A stretch of 64,000 bases of DNA from Devosia ginsengisoli (GCF_024707105.1 NZ_JANQAJ010000011.1:259488-323487), one strand, 5' to 3'; positions 31,935 to 41,748 are shown, numbered from the stretch's first letter. Notes: generated from the sequence alone by a model not told the origin. A program made the numbers and translations.

Positions 31935-32251
31935 TCGTCGTCGCTCTCGGTGGTCAGGACGGATTGCCAGTTTTGACCGCCGTAGACCACGCGAAGTACG
32001 GTCACGCGATCATCCTGCACCCGGAAAGCAACGCTGGCCGATGCGGCAATGCCGATGACGCGCAGGCCCTTGGCAACATCGTCTCGGACCGTGCCGCGCT
32101 CACTGGCATGGGCGAGACCTGCGAGACGCTTCTTGATCCGGGCCAGATAACGCTGCGCAACGGCTGCTGAAGCCTCCTCGCGCAGCCAGGTGGATATTGC
32201 CGCCAAGTCGGCCAATGCCTCAGGCGCCAGCACCACGCGGCGCTTCCGCAT
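31931..32251 (-). CDS. ParE/RelE-type toxin
   Basis: A 106-residue toxin of the RelE/ParE superfamily: [20 protein letters not shown] at the start, [20 protein letters not shown], and the C-terminal strand region [15 protein letters not shown]. The pairing with a ParD-like antitoxin suggests ParE (gyrase poison) rather than RelE (ribosome-dependent RNase), but this is inference. The start overlaps the antitoxin stop (TGATG). The stop codon interlocks with that of tyrS on the other strand. Confidence 0.85.
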   Translation of the reverse strand: MRKRRVVLAPEALADLAAISTWLREEASAAVAQRYLARIKKRLAGLAHASERGTVRDDVAKGLRVIGIAASASVAFRVQDDRVTVLRVVYGGQNWQSVLTTESDDD

Positions 32252-32535
32252 CAAGACGCCTTTTTCGTTTCACGGTCTTCAATGAGCGCGTCTAGCTGAT
32301 CAAAGGCATCGTCCAGTGGAATGGCGCGTTCGGGATGCGCTTCCATCTTTAAGACTACCGGCAGCACGGCTTCTTTCAACCAGCGATCCTGTGCTGCATC
32401 GCGCTCCTGCATAGCCCGCAGCCCTGCGCGAACCACTTCGCTTCCCGTTGCAAAGCCGCCAGCGGCGACCTTGGCGTCGATATAGGCAGCTTGTTCTTCG
32501 GTGAGACTGAACGAGCGTTTTTGTACCTTGGACAT
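32251..32535 (-). CDS. ParD-like ribbon-helix-helix antitoxin
   Basis: A 94-residue antitoxin. The N-terminal strand-helix-helix unit (KRSFSLTEEQAAYIDAKV and GGFATGSEVVRAGLRAMQER) is the ParD/CopG-type DNA-binding domain; the acidic C-terminal half (DDAFDQLDALIEDRETK) should bind and neutralise the toxin. I chose the ATG at 32535 after GAGGTG. Complexes of such pairs usually repress their own promoter, which would lie between here and the AsmA-like gene. Confidence 0.85.
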   Translation of the reverse strand: MSKVQKRSFSLTEEQAAYIDAKVAAGGFATGSEVVRAGLRAMQERDAAQDRWLKEAVLPVVLKMEAHPERAIPLDDAFDQLDALIEDRETKKAS

Positions 32536-32594
32536 TTCGCACCTCACTGGGACGACAATAACACGTTGGTACGAATTTGTCATACCGCTCTCGG

Positions 32595-35500
32595 CTACTG
32601 CGCGGGCGGCTGTTCCTTCGCGCGGAACTCGAACAGTTCCCTGAACGCGCCCGGAACCAGCATTGACAGTGGGTTGATGCGGAACTGGGGATTGTCCAGC
32701 GGGCCTTGCACGGCGAAGGTCACGCCGACGAGGCCTTCGCCCTCGCGCCCGCCGAGAAGCGGGCCAAGGATGGGGATCTGCTGGAAGGCGTTGTTGAGGC
32801 CGAAGAGCGGGACATAGGTGCCGACCAGGTCGTATTGGCGCTGGTTGGTATAGATGAAGCCGCGCATGGTGCCGCCGACCGTGTCGCCGCTCAGCACGGC
32901 GTCGGTCACCTCCACACGGTCGGAGCGGCGCTGGAAATCCACCTGGGCCGCGTCGAAATCGAGGCGGTTCTGGCGGGCGATGGCGGCGCGGGAATCGGAG
33001 TGATTGCCCAGGACCTGGGCGACGTTGGCCTCGTCGACAATGGCGAAATCGCGCATCAGCAACTGGCCGGCCTCGGCGTCGAGATCGCGGTCGGTGGTGA
33101 GGACGAGGCTGCCGGTGCCCCCGGCAAGCTGGGAATAGACGCCGAGCAGCCGGAGGATGGTGCCGGCATCGTTGAAGGCGACGGAGAGCGTGCGGCCCTT
33201 GGGCGCCGGATTGGTGGTGACCGACAGCGCATTGCCGTCGCTGAACTGGGCCGTCAGGTTGGCGCGGCGCATGTCGCTGCCGCGCAGCAGCAGGTCGAGA
33301 TCGAGGTTGAAGGCCGTGGTGGCGTAATAACCGAGCGCCCGGTCGAGATTGACGTCGAGAGCGATGGTCTGGTCGAACTGGGTGGACTGGACCCCGCCGG
33401 CGCCCTCGCCCAGCCCGAAGAACTGGCGCAGCATGGGCTTGAGATCGAGCTGGCTGCCATTGATGCGCACGGCATAGCCACCGTCGATCGGTGTCATGGC
33501 CAGTTCGGCGCGGTCGCCATTGCTGAGCCCGAACTGGCTGAAATTGGCCGATTGCAGGCCGTTTGTGGCGTGATAGGTGATGCTGCCTATGGCCCGGACG
33601 GTGCCGAACGACAGGTCGATATTGTCGAGAATGGTCACCTCGCCCTGCGGGCGGATGGTGGCGCTGAGTGTGCCGGAAGTGCCGGCAGCCTTCCTGATGC
33701 CGATATCCTTGATATTGAGCGCTGCATCCTTGAGGTCGACGGCCATTTGCAGGGCGCCATCGGCCAGCGGCTGGGCGACGAAGCGGACGCGGCCGGAGAG
33801 GAATTCAGAGGCGTCGAACCCCATGGAGGCCAGGTCGGCCACGTCTATGGTCGAGGCCAGGCGGAAGGTCGGGTCGGTGGTGGGGGTGCCCGATATTTCG
33901 ACTTCGGCTTCCATGCCGTCGATATCGGCCGTACCGCCAAGCTGGTAGCCTTCCTGGGAGGCGCTGAAGGCCAGTTGTCCATTGTCGATATGGCGATCCT
34001 GGATCGGCTTGGAGCTGGCAAAATTGGCCACGGTGCCGTTGACGACATAGTCGATATCCATCGGCCGGCCGCTGGCTTCGTCGGCAAGCGTGATGGTGGC
34101 GACCAGGCCGAGATCGACCGTACCGGTGATGGATGCGAGATCGATCGGCAATTGCGCATTGGCCAGGGCGTCGGGCTGCTGGGCATTGGCCAGGTCAAGC
34201 AGCGCCGGGATCGGCGCGTTGATATCGCCGGATATTTCAAAGATGCGTTCGGCCGGGTCGGCATTGTCCATGACCAATGCCGGGTTGCTGACGCGGATTT
34301 CGCCGACGCTGGTGGTCAGCTTGCCGCCTGCAGCCGAGATGATGACGTTGCTGTCATCGACCTGCAGGCGCGTTTCGCCGTCGATGGCGATGGGAGCCAT
34401 TTCGGCGGTCGGCTTGATGGCGACGCCGGTGCCGATCATGTCGATCTGCATGCTGTTGTCGGGCAGCGGCTTGTCCTCGCCCTCGAGTCCCAGCGTTCCG
34501 ACGGGAAAGCGGAAATCCATGCGGGACTGCGCAACGGTGCCTTCGGTGACATTGGCGACGAACCAGTCGCGGCTGTCGCCGCCCATGATATAGGGCCAGA
34601 GACGCTTGAGGTCGTCGGCGCTGACGCCCTGACCGGCTACCGTCATGTCCAGGCCCAGACCGGCCTGCAGCATATCGATGCGGCCGGTGGTCTCGACCGT
34701 CGCATCGCCCTTGCGGGCGAGGAATCGGTCGATGCCGAGGGCGCCGTAAAGCGGAGCCGACCAGCCGGAAAATTCCATCGTGTCGAAGGGTTCGGCCGGC
34801 GCCGCCATGTCGTTGGGGTGGATCACCACGTCGCGGGCCTTGAGGGATATGCCGACGGTGGGGCCAAAAGCCTGGTCCAGCCCCATGGCGAAGATGCCCG
34901 AGACATAGGCGCTGCTCTGACCAATCTGCAGGGCCGCTTCGTTGAGGATGAACTGCCCGGTTTCCGGCTCCCAGGCGATATCCAGGATCGAGCTGGCGAT
35001 GGGGAAATAGGCTTCTGATATGCGCAGGTCGAGGCCGGTCAGATCGATCCTGAAGCGGCCATCGACCAGCTTGCCGGCAGCGGGCTCGAAATTGACATCG
35101 ATGGACAGCGCCCCTGCCCCGCGTATGGCGGCGAGGCTGGTGGGGTCGTCGATGAAGGGTAGGACGGCGGCGAAGTCGATATTGGTGACATCGGCTTCAA
35201 GCCGGGAATTGCCGTCATCGCCGAGCGTCCGCGAGAGGCTGCCGGTCATGGTGCGGCCGCCCAAAGTGGCCGAGAAGGTGCCTGATGTGTTGCGGCGATC
35301 GCGCGAGGGGCCGATTTCGAGATTGATGGCCTCGAAGCGCCGGAACAGGCCATAGACGGAATCGCTCATATCCACGACGCCGTCGCGGATGACGAGCCTG
35401 GAAAAGCGCCCCTGGGCGGCCTGCTCGACAATGTCGGCAATGCCCTGCTCGCTGGCCTCGAGATTGTAGATCAGCCATTCGTTGTCCGAGCGCATGGCGA

Positions 35501-36080
35501 TGGGCTGGTCGCCGCCTGCCATGCCGACGCCGCTGGTAGAAATGCCGACAGCGGGAAACGTATCCTCGCCCTCCTGTACGCGCACCGTGGGCAGGCCGCC
35601 TGCGGGATCATCGAGCAGTTCGAAACTGGTGATGCGGGGGCCGAACAGATCCTGCACCATCTGGATATGCGGCCGCACGATGGTGATGGTGGCGCCGGGC
35701 TGGCCGAACAGGGCACGGGCCGGTGAAAAACCGACTTCGAGCGCGTCCACGGCAATATGGGCGCCCGATTTGCTGTCGGTCAGGGTGACGGGCGTGAACT
35801 GGATGACCGGCCAGACGCCCTTTTCCAGCGCCAGTTTCATCTCGCCCATATCCAGTTGGGAGGTGGGCGGCAGCATTGACTGGACCAGCGAGCGCACCGC
35901 CTGGCCGGCAAAGGGCAGCGGCAAAGGCGTGATCAGCAGGACGAGATAGAGCAGCAAGGCCAGGACGCAGGGAATGCCGAGCACCCACACGGCCAGTTTC
36001 GCTGCGTGTCGGGCAGGAGGCCGTTTGCGCTGCGCAGACGGCGTAACCGAAGTGTCTGCGGGTAAGGTTGACGCGCTCAC
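32595..36080 (-). CDS. AsmA/YhdP-like membrane-anchored lipid-transport-type protein
   Basis: A very large protein (about 1161 residues from the GTG at 36080; a TTG at 36131 is also possible). After a basic N terminus one TM helix (LAVWVLGIPCVLALLLYLVLLITPLP) anchors it in the inner membrane. The rest is a long periplasmic beta-rich array as in DUF3971/YhdP and AsmA-like C-terminal domains; the end (DAVLSGDTVGGTMRGFIYT, FQQIPILGPLLGGREGEGLVGVTFAVQGPLDNP, INPLSMLVPGAFRELFEF) is the typical AsmA-like C-terminus. Family members form bridge-like grooves for phospholipids to the outer membrane. Divergent from bcp. Confidence 0.85.
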   Translation of the reverse strand: MSASTLPADTSVTPSAQRKRPPARHAAKLAVWVLGIPCVLALLLYLVLLITPLPLPFAGQAVRSLVQSMLPPTSQLDMGEMKLALEKGVWPVIQFTPVTLTDSKSGAHIAVDALEVGFSPARALFGQPGATITIVRPHIQMVQDLFGPRITSFELLDDPAGGLPTVRVQEGEDTFPAVGISTSGVGMAGGDQPIAMRSDNEWLIYNLEASEQGIADIVEQAAQGRFSRLVIRDGVVDMSDSVYGLFRRFEAINLEIGPSRDRRNTSGTFSATLGGRTMTGSLSRTLGDDGNSRLEADVTNIDFAAVLPFIDDPTSLAAIRGAGALSIDVNFEPAAGKLVDGRFRIDLTGLDLRISEAYFPIASSILDIAWEPETGQFILNEAALQIGQSSAYVSGIFAMGLDQAFGPTVGISLKARDVVIHPNDMAAPAEPFDTMEFSGWSAPLYGALGIDRFLARKGDATVETTGRIDMLQAGLGLDMTVAGQGVSADDLKRLWPYIMGGDSRDWFVANVTEGTVAQSRMDFRFPVGTLGLEGEDKPLPDNSMQIDMIGTGVAIKPTAEMAPIAIDGETRLQVDDSNVIISAAGGKLTTSVGEIRVSNPALVMDNADPAERIFEISGDINAPIPALLDLANAQQPDALANAQLPIDLASITGTVDLGLVATITLADEASGRPMDIDYVVNGTVANFASSKPIQDRHIDNGQLAFSASQEGYQLGGTADIDGMEAEVEISGTPTTDPTFRLASTIDVADLASMGFDASEFLSGRVRFVAQPLADGALQMAVDLKDAALNIKDIGIRKAAGTSGTLSATIRPQGEVTILDNIDLSFGTVRAIGSITYHATNGLQSANFSQFGLSNGDRAELAMTPIDGGYAVRINGSQLDLKPMLRQFFGLGEGAGGVQSTQFDQTIALDVNLDRALGYYATTAFNLDLDLLLRGSDMRRANLTAQFSDGNALSVTTNPAPKGRTLSVAFNDAGTILRLLGVYSQLAGGTGSLVLTTDRDLDAEAGQLLMRDFAIVDEANVAQVLGNHSDSRAAIARQNRLDFDAAQVDFQRRSDRVEVTDAVLSGDTVGGTMRGFIYTNQRQYDLVGTYVPLFGLNNAFQQIPILGPLLGGREGEGLVGVTFAVQGPLDNPQFRINPLSMLVPGAFRELFEFRAKEQPPAQ

Positions 36081-36222
36081 TTGCTTCCAGAAAAGAGGCT
36101 TGCCGTGGTCTGCCGAGACCTCGAGAATCAACCGCAGAAGGCGGTCACTTGCCCAATGATACCGGCTGGACTATGGCACTGACACCACATTGTGACCCGC
36201 AAGTGCTGAATGGAAGGTTTGC

Positions 36223-36711
36223 ATGGCCGATTTGACCGAAGGCGACCGCGCTCCCGATTTCACCCTGCCGCTCGACGATGGCAGCACATTCCAGCTTTCG
36301 GCGCAGCGCGGCAAGCCGGTGGTGCTGTATTTCTACCCCGAAGACGATTCGGGCGGCTGCGTGGACGAGAACAAGGAATTCTCCGAGCGGGCAGCAGCTT
36401 TCGCCGAACTGGGCGCCAGGCTGGTCGGCATTTCGCCCGACACGATCGAAAGCCATATGAAATTCCGCAAGAAATACGGGCTCGCGCTGCCGCTGGCGGC
36501 CGACCCCGAGCATCAGGCGATCGAAGCCTTCGGGCTGTGGAAGCTCAAGAAGCTCTATGGGCGGGAATTCATGGGGCTGATCCGCACCTCGTTCATCATC
36601 GATGCCGAAGGGCGGGTGGCGCGCATCATCCGGGCCACGCGCATTCTCGGCCATGCGCAGAAAATGCTGGAGGCGCTTGAGGCGCATGTGGCGGGCGCCG
36701 CCCGGAAATAG
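36223..36711 (+). CDS. bcp: Thioredoxin-dependent peroxiredoxin, Bcp type
   Basis: A 162-residue peroxiredoxin of the Bcp/PrxQ family that reduces peroxides. It shows GDRAPDFTLPLDDG near residue 7 and the peroxidatic-Cys region LYFYPEDDSGGCVDENKEF near 35-53. This Cys47 is the only Cys in the protein, so there is no resolving Cys five residues later as in E. coli Bcp; it may work as a 1-Cys enzyme. The T/S-P-G-C motif is altered to S-G-G-C. Divergent from the AsmA-like gene. Confidence 0.88.
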   Translation: MADLTEGDRAPDFTLPLDDGSTFQLSAQRGKPVVLYFYPEDDSGGCVDENKEFSERAAAFAELGARLVGISPDTIESHMKFRKKYGLALPLAADPEHQAIEAFGLWKLKKLYGREFMGLIRTSFIIDAEGRVARIIRATRILGHAQKMLEALEAHVAGAARK

Positions 36712-36776
36712 CCTTTATTAACCATGCTGCGCCATACTTCGCTCACCATATCTGTGAGCGTCGCGGGGTTAGTGGG

Positions 36777-37904
36777 GTGCGTAGTCAGGCCAGTTTCGGG
36801 CGATCCGACAAGGGATCGCGTCACGGCGTTCACCCTGCCCTGTTCTACGGCATGTTTGCCGTATTGCTCGCCGGCAATGCGCTGCTGGTCACCGCTTTCC
36901 TGCTGTCACCCGATATTGCGCGCCTGCTGAGCGGCAAGAACGAACAGGTCATCGAGGCCTACGAGAACCGCATCGCGCAATTGCGCGTCGAGGTCGATCG
37001 GCTGCATTCGCGCAGCTATGCGCAGGCCGGCGACATCAACCTGCAATTGCAGGAGTTGGCGCAGCAGCAGGAAGTGCTGATCGAGCAGCATCAACTGGTG
37101 CGGGTGCTGGTCGACAAGGCTGGCGAACTGGGCATCGAGACCGCGGCATTGCCCGCCCATGACGTCGGCGATCAGGCGCTGGCACCGCGCACCGATGGCA
37201 ATCCCGATATCGACGCCACGGCTGCTGCCGTCGCGCAGATGTTGGGGGAAACCCAATTTGCCATGACCTCAATCGCCGAAACGGCAACGGCGCGCGCCGA
37301 CAGCATCGTCACGGAACTGACGGGTCTCGGCATTCCGGTCGACCTGCCGACGACGCTGGATGGCGTGGGCGGTCCGTTGCTGCCGCCGCAGGACGAGGAC
37401 GATGCCTCGGCCATGATCGACGATGCCAATGCCGTCATGGCCGCGCTGGTCCGCTACAAGGCCGCGCGCGACGGCATAGACGACGCGCCGGTCCATATGC
37501 CGATATCAGGCAATTTCCGGCAGAGTTCCGGCTTCGGCAACCGTACCGATCCGTTCAGTGGACGCCGGGCCTTCCATTCGGGACTCGATTTCGCGGCCGC
37601 CAGTGGCACGACGGTGTTCAGCGCCGGCAAGGGCGTGGTGAGCTTTGTCGGCACCAGATCGGGCTATGGCAATGTGGTGGAAGTGACCCATGCCAACGGG
37701 CTGGTCAGCCGCTATGCCCACCTTTCGGGTTTTCTCAGCGAGGTCGGCCAGGCGGTCAATACCGGCACGCCGATCGCCAAGGTCGGTTCCACCGGCCGCT
37801 CCACCGGGCCGCATCTGCATTTCGAGGTGCGCAAGGGCGATAGCGCGATCAATCCCAAGGCGTTCCTGGAAGCTGGGAAACGGCTGCTGGCGCTGTTGGG
37901 GTAG
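36777..37904 (+). CDS. M23 family metallopeptidase (cell-wall endopeptidase-like)
   Basis: A 375-residue envelope protein: a short cytosolic start, one TM helix (YGMFAVLLAGNALLVTAFLL, residues 24-44), a coiled-coil (about 58-115, IEAYENRIAQLRVEVDRL...), and a C-terminal M23/LytM domain with zinc motifs HSGLDFAA near residue 262 and HLHFEVRKG near 345. All active-site residues seem present, so it could cut peptidoglycan cross-links. The start used is GTG at 36777; no better start includes the TM helix. Confidence 0.85.
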   Translation: MRSQASFGRSDKGSRHGVHPALFYGMFAVLLAGNALLVTAFLLSPDIARLLSGKNEQVIEAYENRIAQLRVEVDRLHSRSYAQAGDINLQLQELAQQQEVLIEQHQLVRVLVDKAGELGIETAALPAHDVGDQALAPRTDGNPDIDATAAAVAQMLGETQFAMTSIAETATARADSIVTELTGLGIPVDLPTTLDGVGGPLLPPQDEDDASAMIDDANAVMAALVRYKAARDGIDDAPVHMPISGNFRQSSGFGNRTDPFSGRRAFHSGLDFAAASGTTVFSAGKGVVSFVGTRSGYGNVVEVTHANGLVSRYAHLSGFLSEVGQAVNTGTPIAKVGSTGRSTGPHLHFEVRKGDSAINPKAFLEAGKRLLALLG

Positions 37905-37914
37905 TTTATTGGGA

Positions 37915-38028
37915 TGCCCCCTCCCAACCTCCCCCTATCAGGGGGGGAGCTGCCTAGTGAATGGGGCAAAATAGTGCCACACTCTCGATCTGTTCCTCCC
38001 CCTATCAGGGGAGGTTAGGAGGGGGTAT
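37915..38028. repeat. G/C-rich palindromic repeat, family C
   Basis: The left arm (CCCCTCCCAACCTCCCCCTA) and right arm (CTATCAGGGGAGGTTAGGAG) are imperfect complements around about 50 bases, each with an inner CCCC-TATCA-GGGG hairpin. A solo arm of this family lies at 21.05 kb. It separates the convergent M23 and prfB genes. Confidence 0.85.
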
Positions 38029-38040
38029 CCGCTAAAATCC

Positions 38041-39166
38041 CTACCCCTCAGCCGCAACATCCGTTGCAACGCCCACGCGCTGTGCAAGCGCCGCTTCCAT
38101 GAATTCATCCAGGTCGCCGTCCAGCACCACGGAGGGCTGGCCGCTTTCGACGCCGGTGCGCAGGTCCTTGACCATCTGGTAGGGCTGCAGCACGTAGCTT
38201 CGGATCTGATGGCCCCAGCCGATCTCGGTCTTGCTGGCGGCCTGGGCGTTGGCGGCTTCCTCGCGCTTCTGCAATTCGGCCTCGTAGAGGCGCGATTTCA
38301 GCATGGCCATGGCGGTGGCGCGGTTCTTGTGCTGGCTGCGCTCCTGCTGGCAGGCCACGATGATGCCCGAGGGAATGTGCGTGATGCGGATGGCCGAGTC
38401 GGTGGTGTTGACGTGCTGCCCACCGGCGCCGGAGGCGCGGTAGGTATCGACCTTGAGGTCGGCTTCGCGGATTTCGATATCGATGGAATCATCGACCACG
38501 GGATAGACCCAGCAACTCGAAAAGCTGGTGTGGCGGCGCGCCGCCGAGTCATAGGGGCTGATGCGGACCAGGCGATGCACGCCGCTTTCGGTCTTCATCC
38601 AGCCATAGGCATTGTGGCCCTTGACCAGGATGGTAGCTGACTTGATGCCGGCCTCTTCGCCGTCATGCATTTCCAGCACTTCGACCTTCATCTTCCGGCG
38701 TTCGGCCCAGCGGGTATACATGCGCAGCAGCATGTTGGCCCAGTCCTGGCTCTCGGTGCCGCCGGCGCCGGAGTGGATTTCGACATAGCAGTCATTGGCA
38801 TCGACTTCGCCAGAGAGCAGCGTCTCGATCTGGCGGCGACGGGCCGACTGCTTGAGCTCGATCAGGGCGTTTTCGGCGTCCGTGACAACCTCGGCATCGC
38901 CTTCGGCCTCGCCCATCTCGATCAGCTCGACATTGTCGCGGATGCCCGACTCGAGCTCGCGCACGGCCTTGACGGCCACGTCGAGTTCGTCGCGCTCGCG
39001 CATCTTGGCGCGGGCCTGTTCGGGGTCGTTCCAGAAATCGGGGGATTCGGTCTCGGCGGTCAGCGCGTCGAGGCGCAGTTCAGCAGTATCCCAGTCAAAG
39101 ATGCCTCCTCAGCAGGGTCAGAACCTGCTCGATTTCGGCGACGGTCTTTTCGATTTCCGTACGCAT
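38041..39166 (-). CDS. prfB: Peptide chain release factor 2, expressed by programmed +1 frameshift
   Basis: RF2 reads UGA and UAA stop codons. The gene starts at ATG 39166 (AAGGA nine bases upstream), runs 23 codons to CTT at 39100-39098, meets an in-frame TGA, and continues after skipping the T at 39097, giving 374 residues. The second part holds the codon-recognition motif as SPY (about residues 203-205, where E. coli RF2 has SPF) and the hydrolysis motif GGQ near 250 ([19 protein letters not shown]). Feedback by RF2 level through this frameshift is well established for the family. It lies downstream of PBP1a on the same strand. Confidence 0.95.
39094..39109 (-). promoter_or_regulatory. prfB: prfB recoding site
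   Basis: On the minus strand the site reads AGGAGG-CAT-CTT-TGA-C: a Shine-Dalgarno-like AGGAGG three bases before the slippery CTT, then TGA followed by C, a weak stop context. This is the classical RF2 autoregulatory arrangement; the skipped base is at 39097. Confidence 0.95.
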
Positions 39167-39240
39167 TGGACAATTCCTTCAATAGCGGCGCCCCGTTTAG
39201 CGGAGGCGGGCACGAGGATCAACTCCTGACGGCAACCCGA

Positions 39241-41748
39241 CTAGAACAGCCCGCCGCGTCCCGGATAGACCCACTGGCCGGTCGAGCGATCGTAGACGGG
39301 CTCGTTGCTCTGGACCGGCTGCGCGCCCGGCTGGGTGACGAAGCCGGAGCCATATTGCTGCTGCATCATCTGCTCGCGCTGGATGGCGTCGAAAGTGTTG
39401 ACGTCGATACCGATGACCGAGGTCATGAGGTTCGGGCCGGTGCCGGGCTTGAAGGCTTCCTGGATGGCGGATTCGCCGTCGAAGGCCTTGACGCCGGAAT
39501 TGGGGTTGATCCAGGCCGTGGTCATGCCTGACGGCACGTTGAACGGGGTCGGCGGCTTGCCTTCGAGGGCCTTCTGCATGAATTCGGTGAAGATCGGCAC
39601 GGCGAAGGTGCCGCCGGTGACCGAGGAGCCCATAGAGCGCGGCTGGTCGTAGCCGACATAGACGCCGACGGCGAGTTCGGGCGTGAAGCCGACGAACCAG
39701 GCATCCTTGTAATCGTTGGTGGTGCCGGTCTTGCCGGCCACCGGGCGGTTGAGCACGCGCGCCGCCGTGCCAGTGCCGCGCTGCACCACGCCTTCCAGCA
39801 TCGAGGTGATCTGGTAAGCGGTCATGGGATCGAGCACCTGTTCGCGGTTATCGACGATCAGCGGTTCGCCCTGCCCGTGCCAGTCGGTCGCCTCGCAGCC
39901 CTGGCACAGGCGCTGGTCGTGCTTGTAGACGGTGACGCCGTAGCGATCCTGGATGCGGTCGATCAGGGTCGGCACGATCTTGCGGCCGCCATTGGCGATG
40001 GTGGCATAGGCGGCCGTCATGCGCATATCGGTGGTTTCGCCGGCGCCGAGCGCCATGGCCAGCACCGGCTGCATGGTGTCGTAGACGCCGAACATCTTGG
40101 CATATTCGGCCACCAGCGGCATGCCGATGTCGCGGGCCAGCCGCACGGTCATGACGTTGCGGCTGCGCTCGATGCCGCGGCGCAGGGTCTGGGGGCCGTA
40201 GAATTCCTGGGCGTAGTTTTCCGGCCGCCAGATCGAGCCGTCGGCATTGCGGATTTCCACGGGGGCGTCGAGCACGACCGAGGCGGGCGTATAGCCATTG
40301 TCGAGCGCGGCGGCATAGACGATGGGCTTGAAGGAGGAGCCGGGCTGGCGCAGGGCCTGGGTGGCGCGGTTGAATTCGCTCAAGGCGTAGGAGAAACCGC
40401 CGACCATGGCCAGCACGCGCCCGGTGCGTGGGTCCATGGCGACAAGCGCCCCTTCGATCTCGGGCACCTGTTCGAGCGTATAGATGCCGGTCTTGCCCGA
40501 AACCGGGGAGACGTAAACCACATCTCCCACTTTAAGAATGTCCTGTAACGGCTTGGAGACCCACTTTATCTCCGGGCCGGACAATGTGCCGACGACTCGG
40601 TCATCGGCCACGGCGCCACCCGCCAGGCCGTCGGGCCGCAGGCCGATGCGGGCCTCATTGCCGCCCATTTCCAGCACCACGGCGAGCTGCCATTCCGGCA
40701 CGTCGCTGAGCGGGGCGATCTTGGCGACATCGAGTCCCCAATCCTCGCCGATCTCGATGCTGGCGACCGGGGCGCGGAAGCCCTTGCCATGATCATAGGC
40801 GATCAACCCATCCATCAGTGCCCGGCGGGCATATTCCTGGAGCCTCGGCTCTAGCGTGGTGCGCACGGAGAGGCCGCCGCCATAGAGCTGGTCCTCGCCG
40901 TAGAGCTTGGCCAGTTCGCGGCGCACTTCCTCGGTGAAATACTCGGCCGAATAGAGCTGGCTGCCGCCGGCGCGCGGGATGACGTTGAGCGGCTCGTCCT
41001 TGGCGATGGAGGCTTCTTCCAGCGTGACGTAGCCATTCTCGACCATGCGGTCGATGACCCAGTTGCGGCGCTCGATGGCGGCCTGCGGGCGGCGGAACGG
41101 ATGGTAGTTGTTGGGGCCCTTGGGGAGCGCGGCGATATAGGCGGCCTCGCTCAGGGTCAGCTCGTAGAGCGCCTTGTCGAAATAGTTCAGCGCCGCGGCG
41201 GCCACGCCGTAGGAATTGAGGCCGAGGAAAATCTCGTTGAGATAGAGTTCGAGAATGCGGTCCTTGGAGAAGGTCGACTCGATGCGGATGGCCAGCAGGG
41301 CTTCCTGCAGCTTGCGGTCCCAGGTCTGTTCGGAGGTGAGCAGGAAGTTCTTGGCCACCTGCTGGGTGATCGAGGAGCCGCCGCCCTGGATGGCATTGTT
41401 GCCGTCCATGCGCGCCAGCAGGTTGTCGCGCAGCGCACGGAACACGCCATCCACAGCGATGCCGCCATGGGAGTAGAAATCCTTGTCCTCGGCCGAAAGG
41501 AAGGCCTGTACGAGTAGCGGCGGGACGGTTTCGATCGGCTGGAACAGCCGGCGCTCGCGGGCGAATTCGGCCAGCAGCGTACCATCGGCAGCGTGAACGC
41601 GCGTCGTCACCGGCGGCTGGTAGTCCTTGAGCACGGTATAGTCGGGCAGCCCCGCGGAGACGCTGGTCAGATAAACCGCGGCCAGGCCGATTGCCGCCAA
41701 GGCCGCGAACATCCCAAAGCCAAAAATCCAGCCGAGCAAGCGCAGCAT
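39241..41748 (-). CDS. mrcA: Penicillin-binding protein 1A (bifunctional transglycosylase/transpeptidase)
   Basis: This 835-residue class A PBP polymerises and cross-links peptidoglycan. It has an N-terminal TM helix (residues 4-28), a GT51 domain with EDKDFYSHGGIAVDGVFRAL near residue 92 and GGSSITQQVAKNFLLT near 122, an OB-like insert, and the transpeptidase domain with SSFKPIVYA (SxxK) near 467, SRN near 528 and KTGTTNDYKDAWFVGFTP near 685. It is upstream of prfB and downstream of the AmiC-type amidase on the same strand. Confidence 0.96.
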   Translation of the reverse strand: MLRLLGWIFGFGMFAALAAIGLAAVYLTSVSAGLPDYTVLKDYQPPVTTRVHAADGTLLAEFARERRLFQPIETVPPLLVQAFLSAEDKDFYSHGGIAVDGVFRALRDNLLARMDGNNAIQGGGSSITQQVAKNFLLTSEQTWDRKLQEALLAIRIESTFSKDRILELYLNEIFLGLNSYGVAAAALNYFDKALYELTLSEAAYIAALPKGPNNYHPFRRPQAAIERRNWVIDRMVENGYVTLEEASIAKDEPLNVIPRAGGSQLYSAEYFTEEVRRELAKLYGEDQLYGGGLSVRTTLEPRLQEYARRALMDGLIAYDHGKGFRAPVASIEIGEDWGLDVAKIAPLSDVPEWQLAVVLEMGGNEARIGLRPDGLAGGAVADDRVVGTLSGPEIKWVSKPLQDILKVGDVVYVSPVSGKTGIYTLEQVPEIEGALVAMDPRTGRVLAMVGGFSYALSEFNRATQALRQPGSSFKPIVYAAALDNGYTPASVVLDAPVEIRNADGSIWRPENYAQEFYGPQTLRRGIERSRNVMTVRLARDIGMPLVAEYAKMFGVYDTMQPVLAMALGAGETTDMRMTAAYATIANGGRKIVPTLIDRIQDRYGVTVYKHDQRLCQGCEATDWHGQGEPLIVDNREQVLDPMTAYQITSMLEGVVQRGTGTAARVLNRPVAGKTGTTNDYKDAWFVGFTPELAVGVYVGYDQPRSMGSSVTGGTFAVPIFTEFMQKALEGKPPTPFNVPSGMTTAWINPNSGVKAFDGESAIQEAFKPGTGPNLMTSVIGIDVNTFDAIQREQMMQQQYGSGFVTQPGAQPVQSNEPVYDRSTGQWVYPGRGGLF

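Noticed and set aside
32706-35018. 770-codon plus-strand frame opposite the AsmA-like gene
   Set aside because: No recognisable fold; the minus-strand protein has clear AsmA/YhdP features.
38041-39003. prfB as a truncated gene or pseudogene starting late
   Set aside because: The upstream AGGAGG-CAT-CTT-TGA-C site and conserved first codons show the normal RF2 programmed frameshift.
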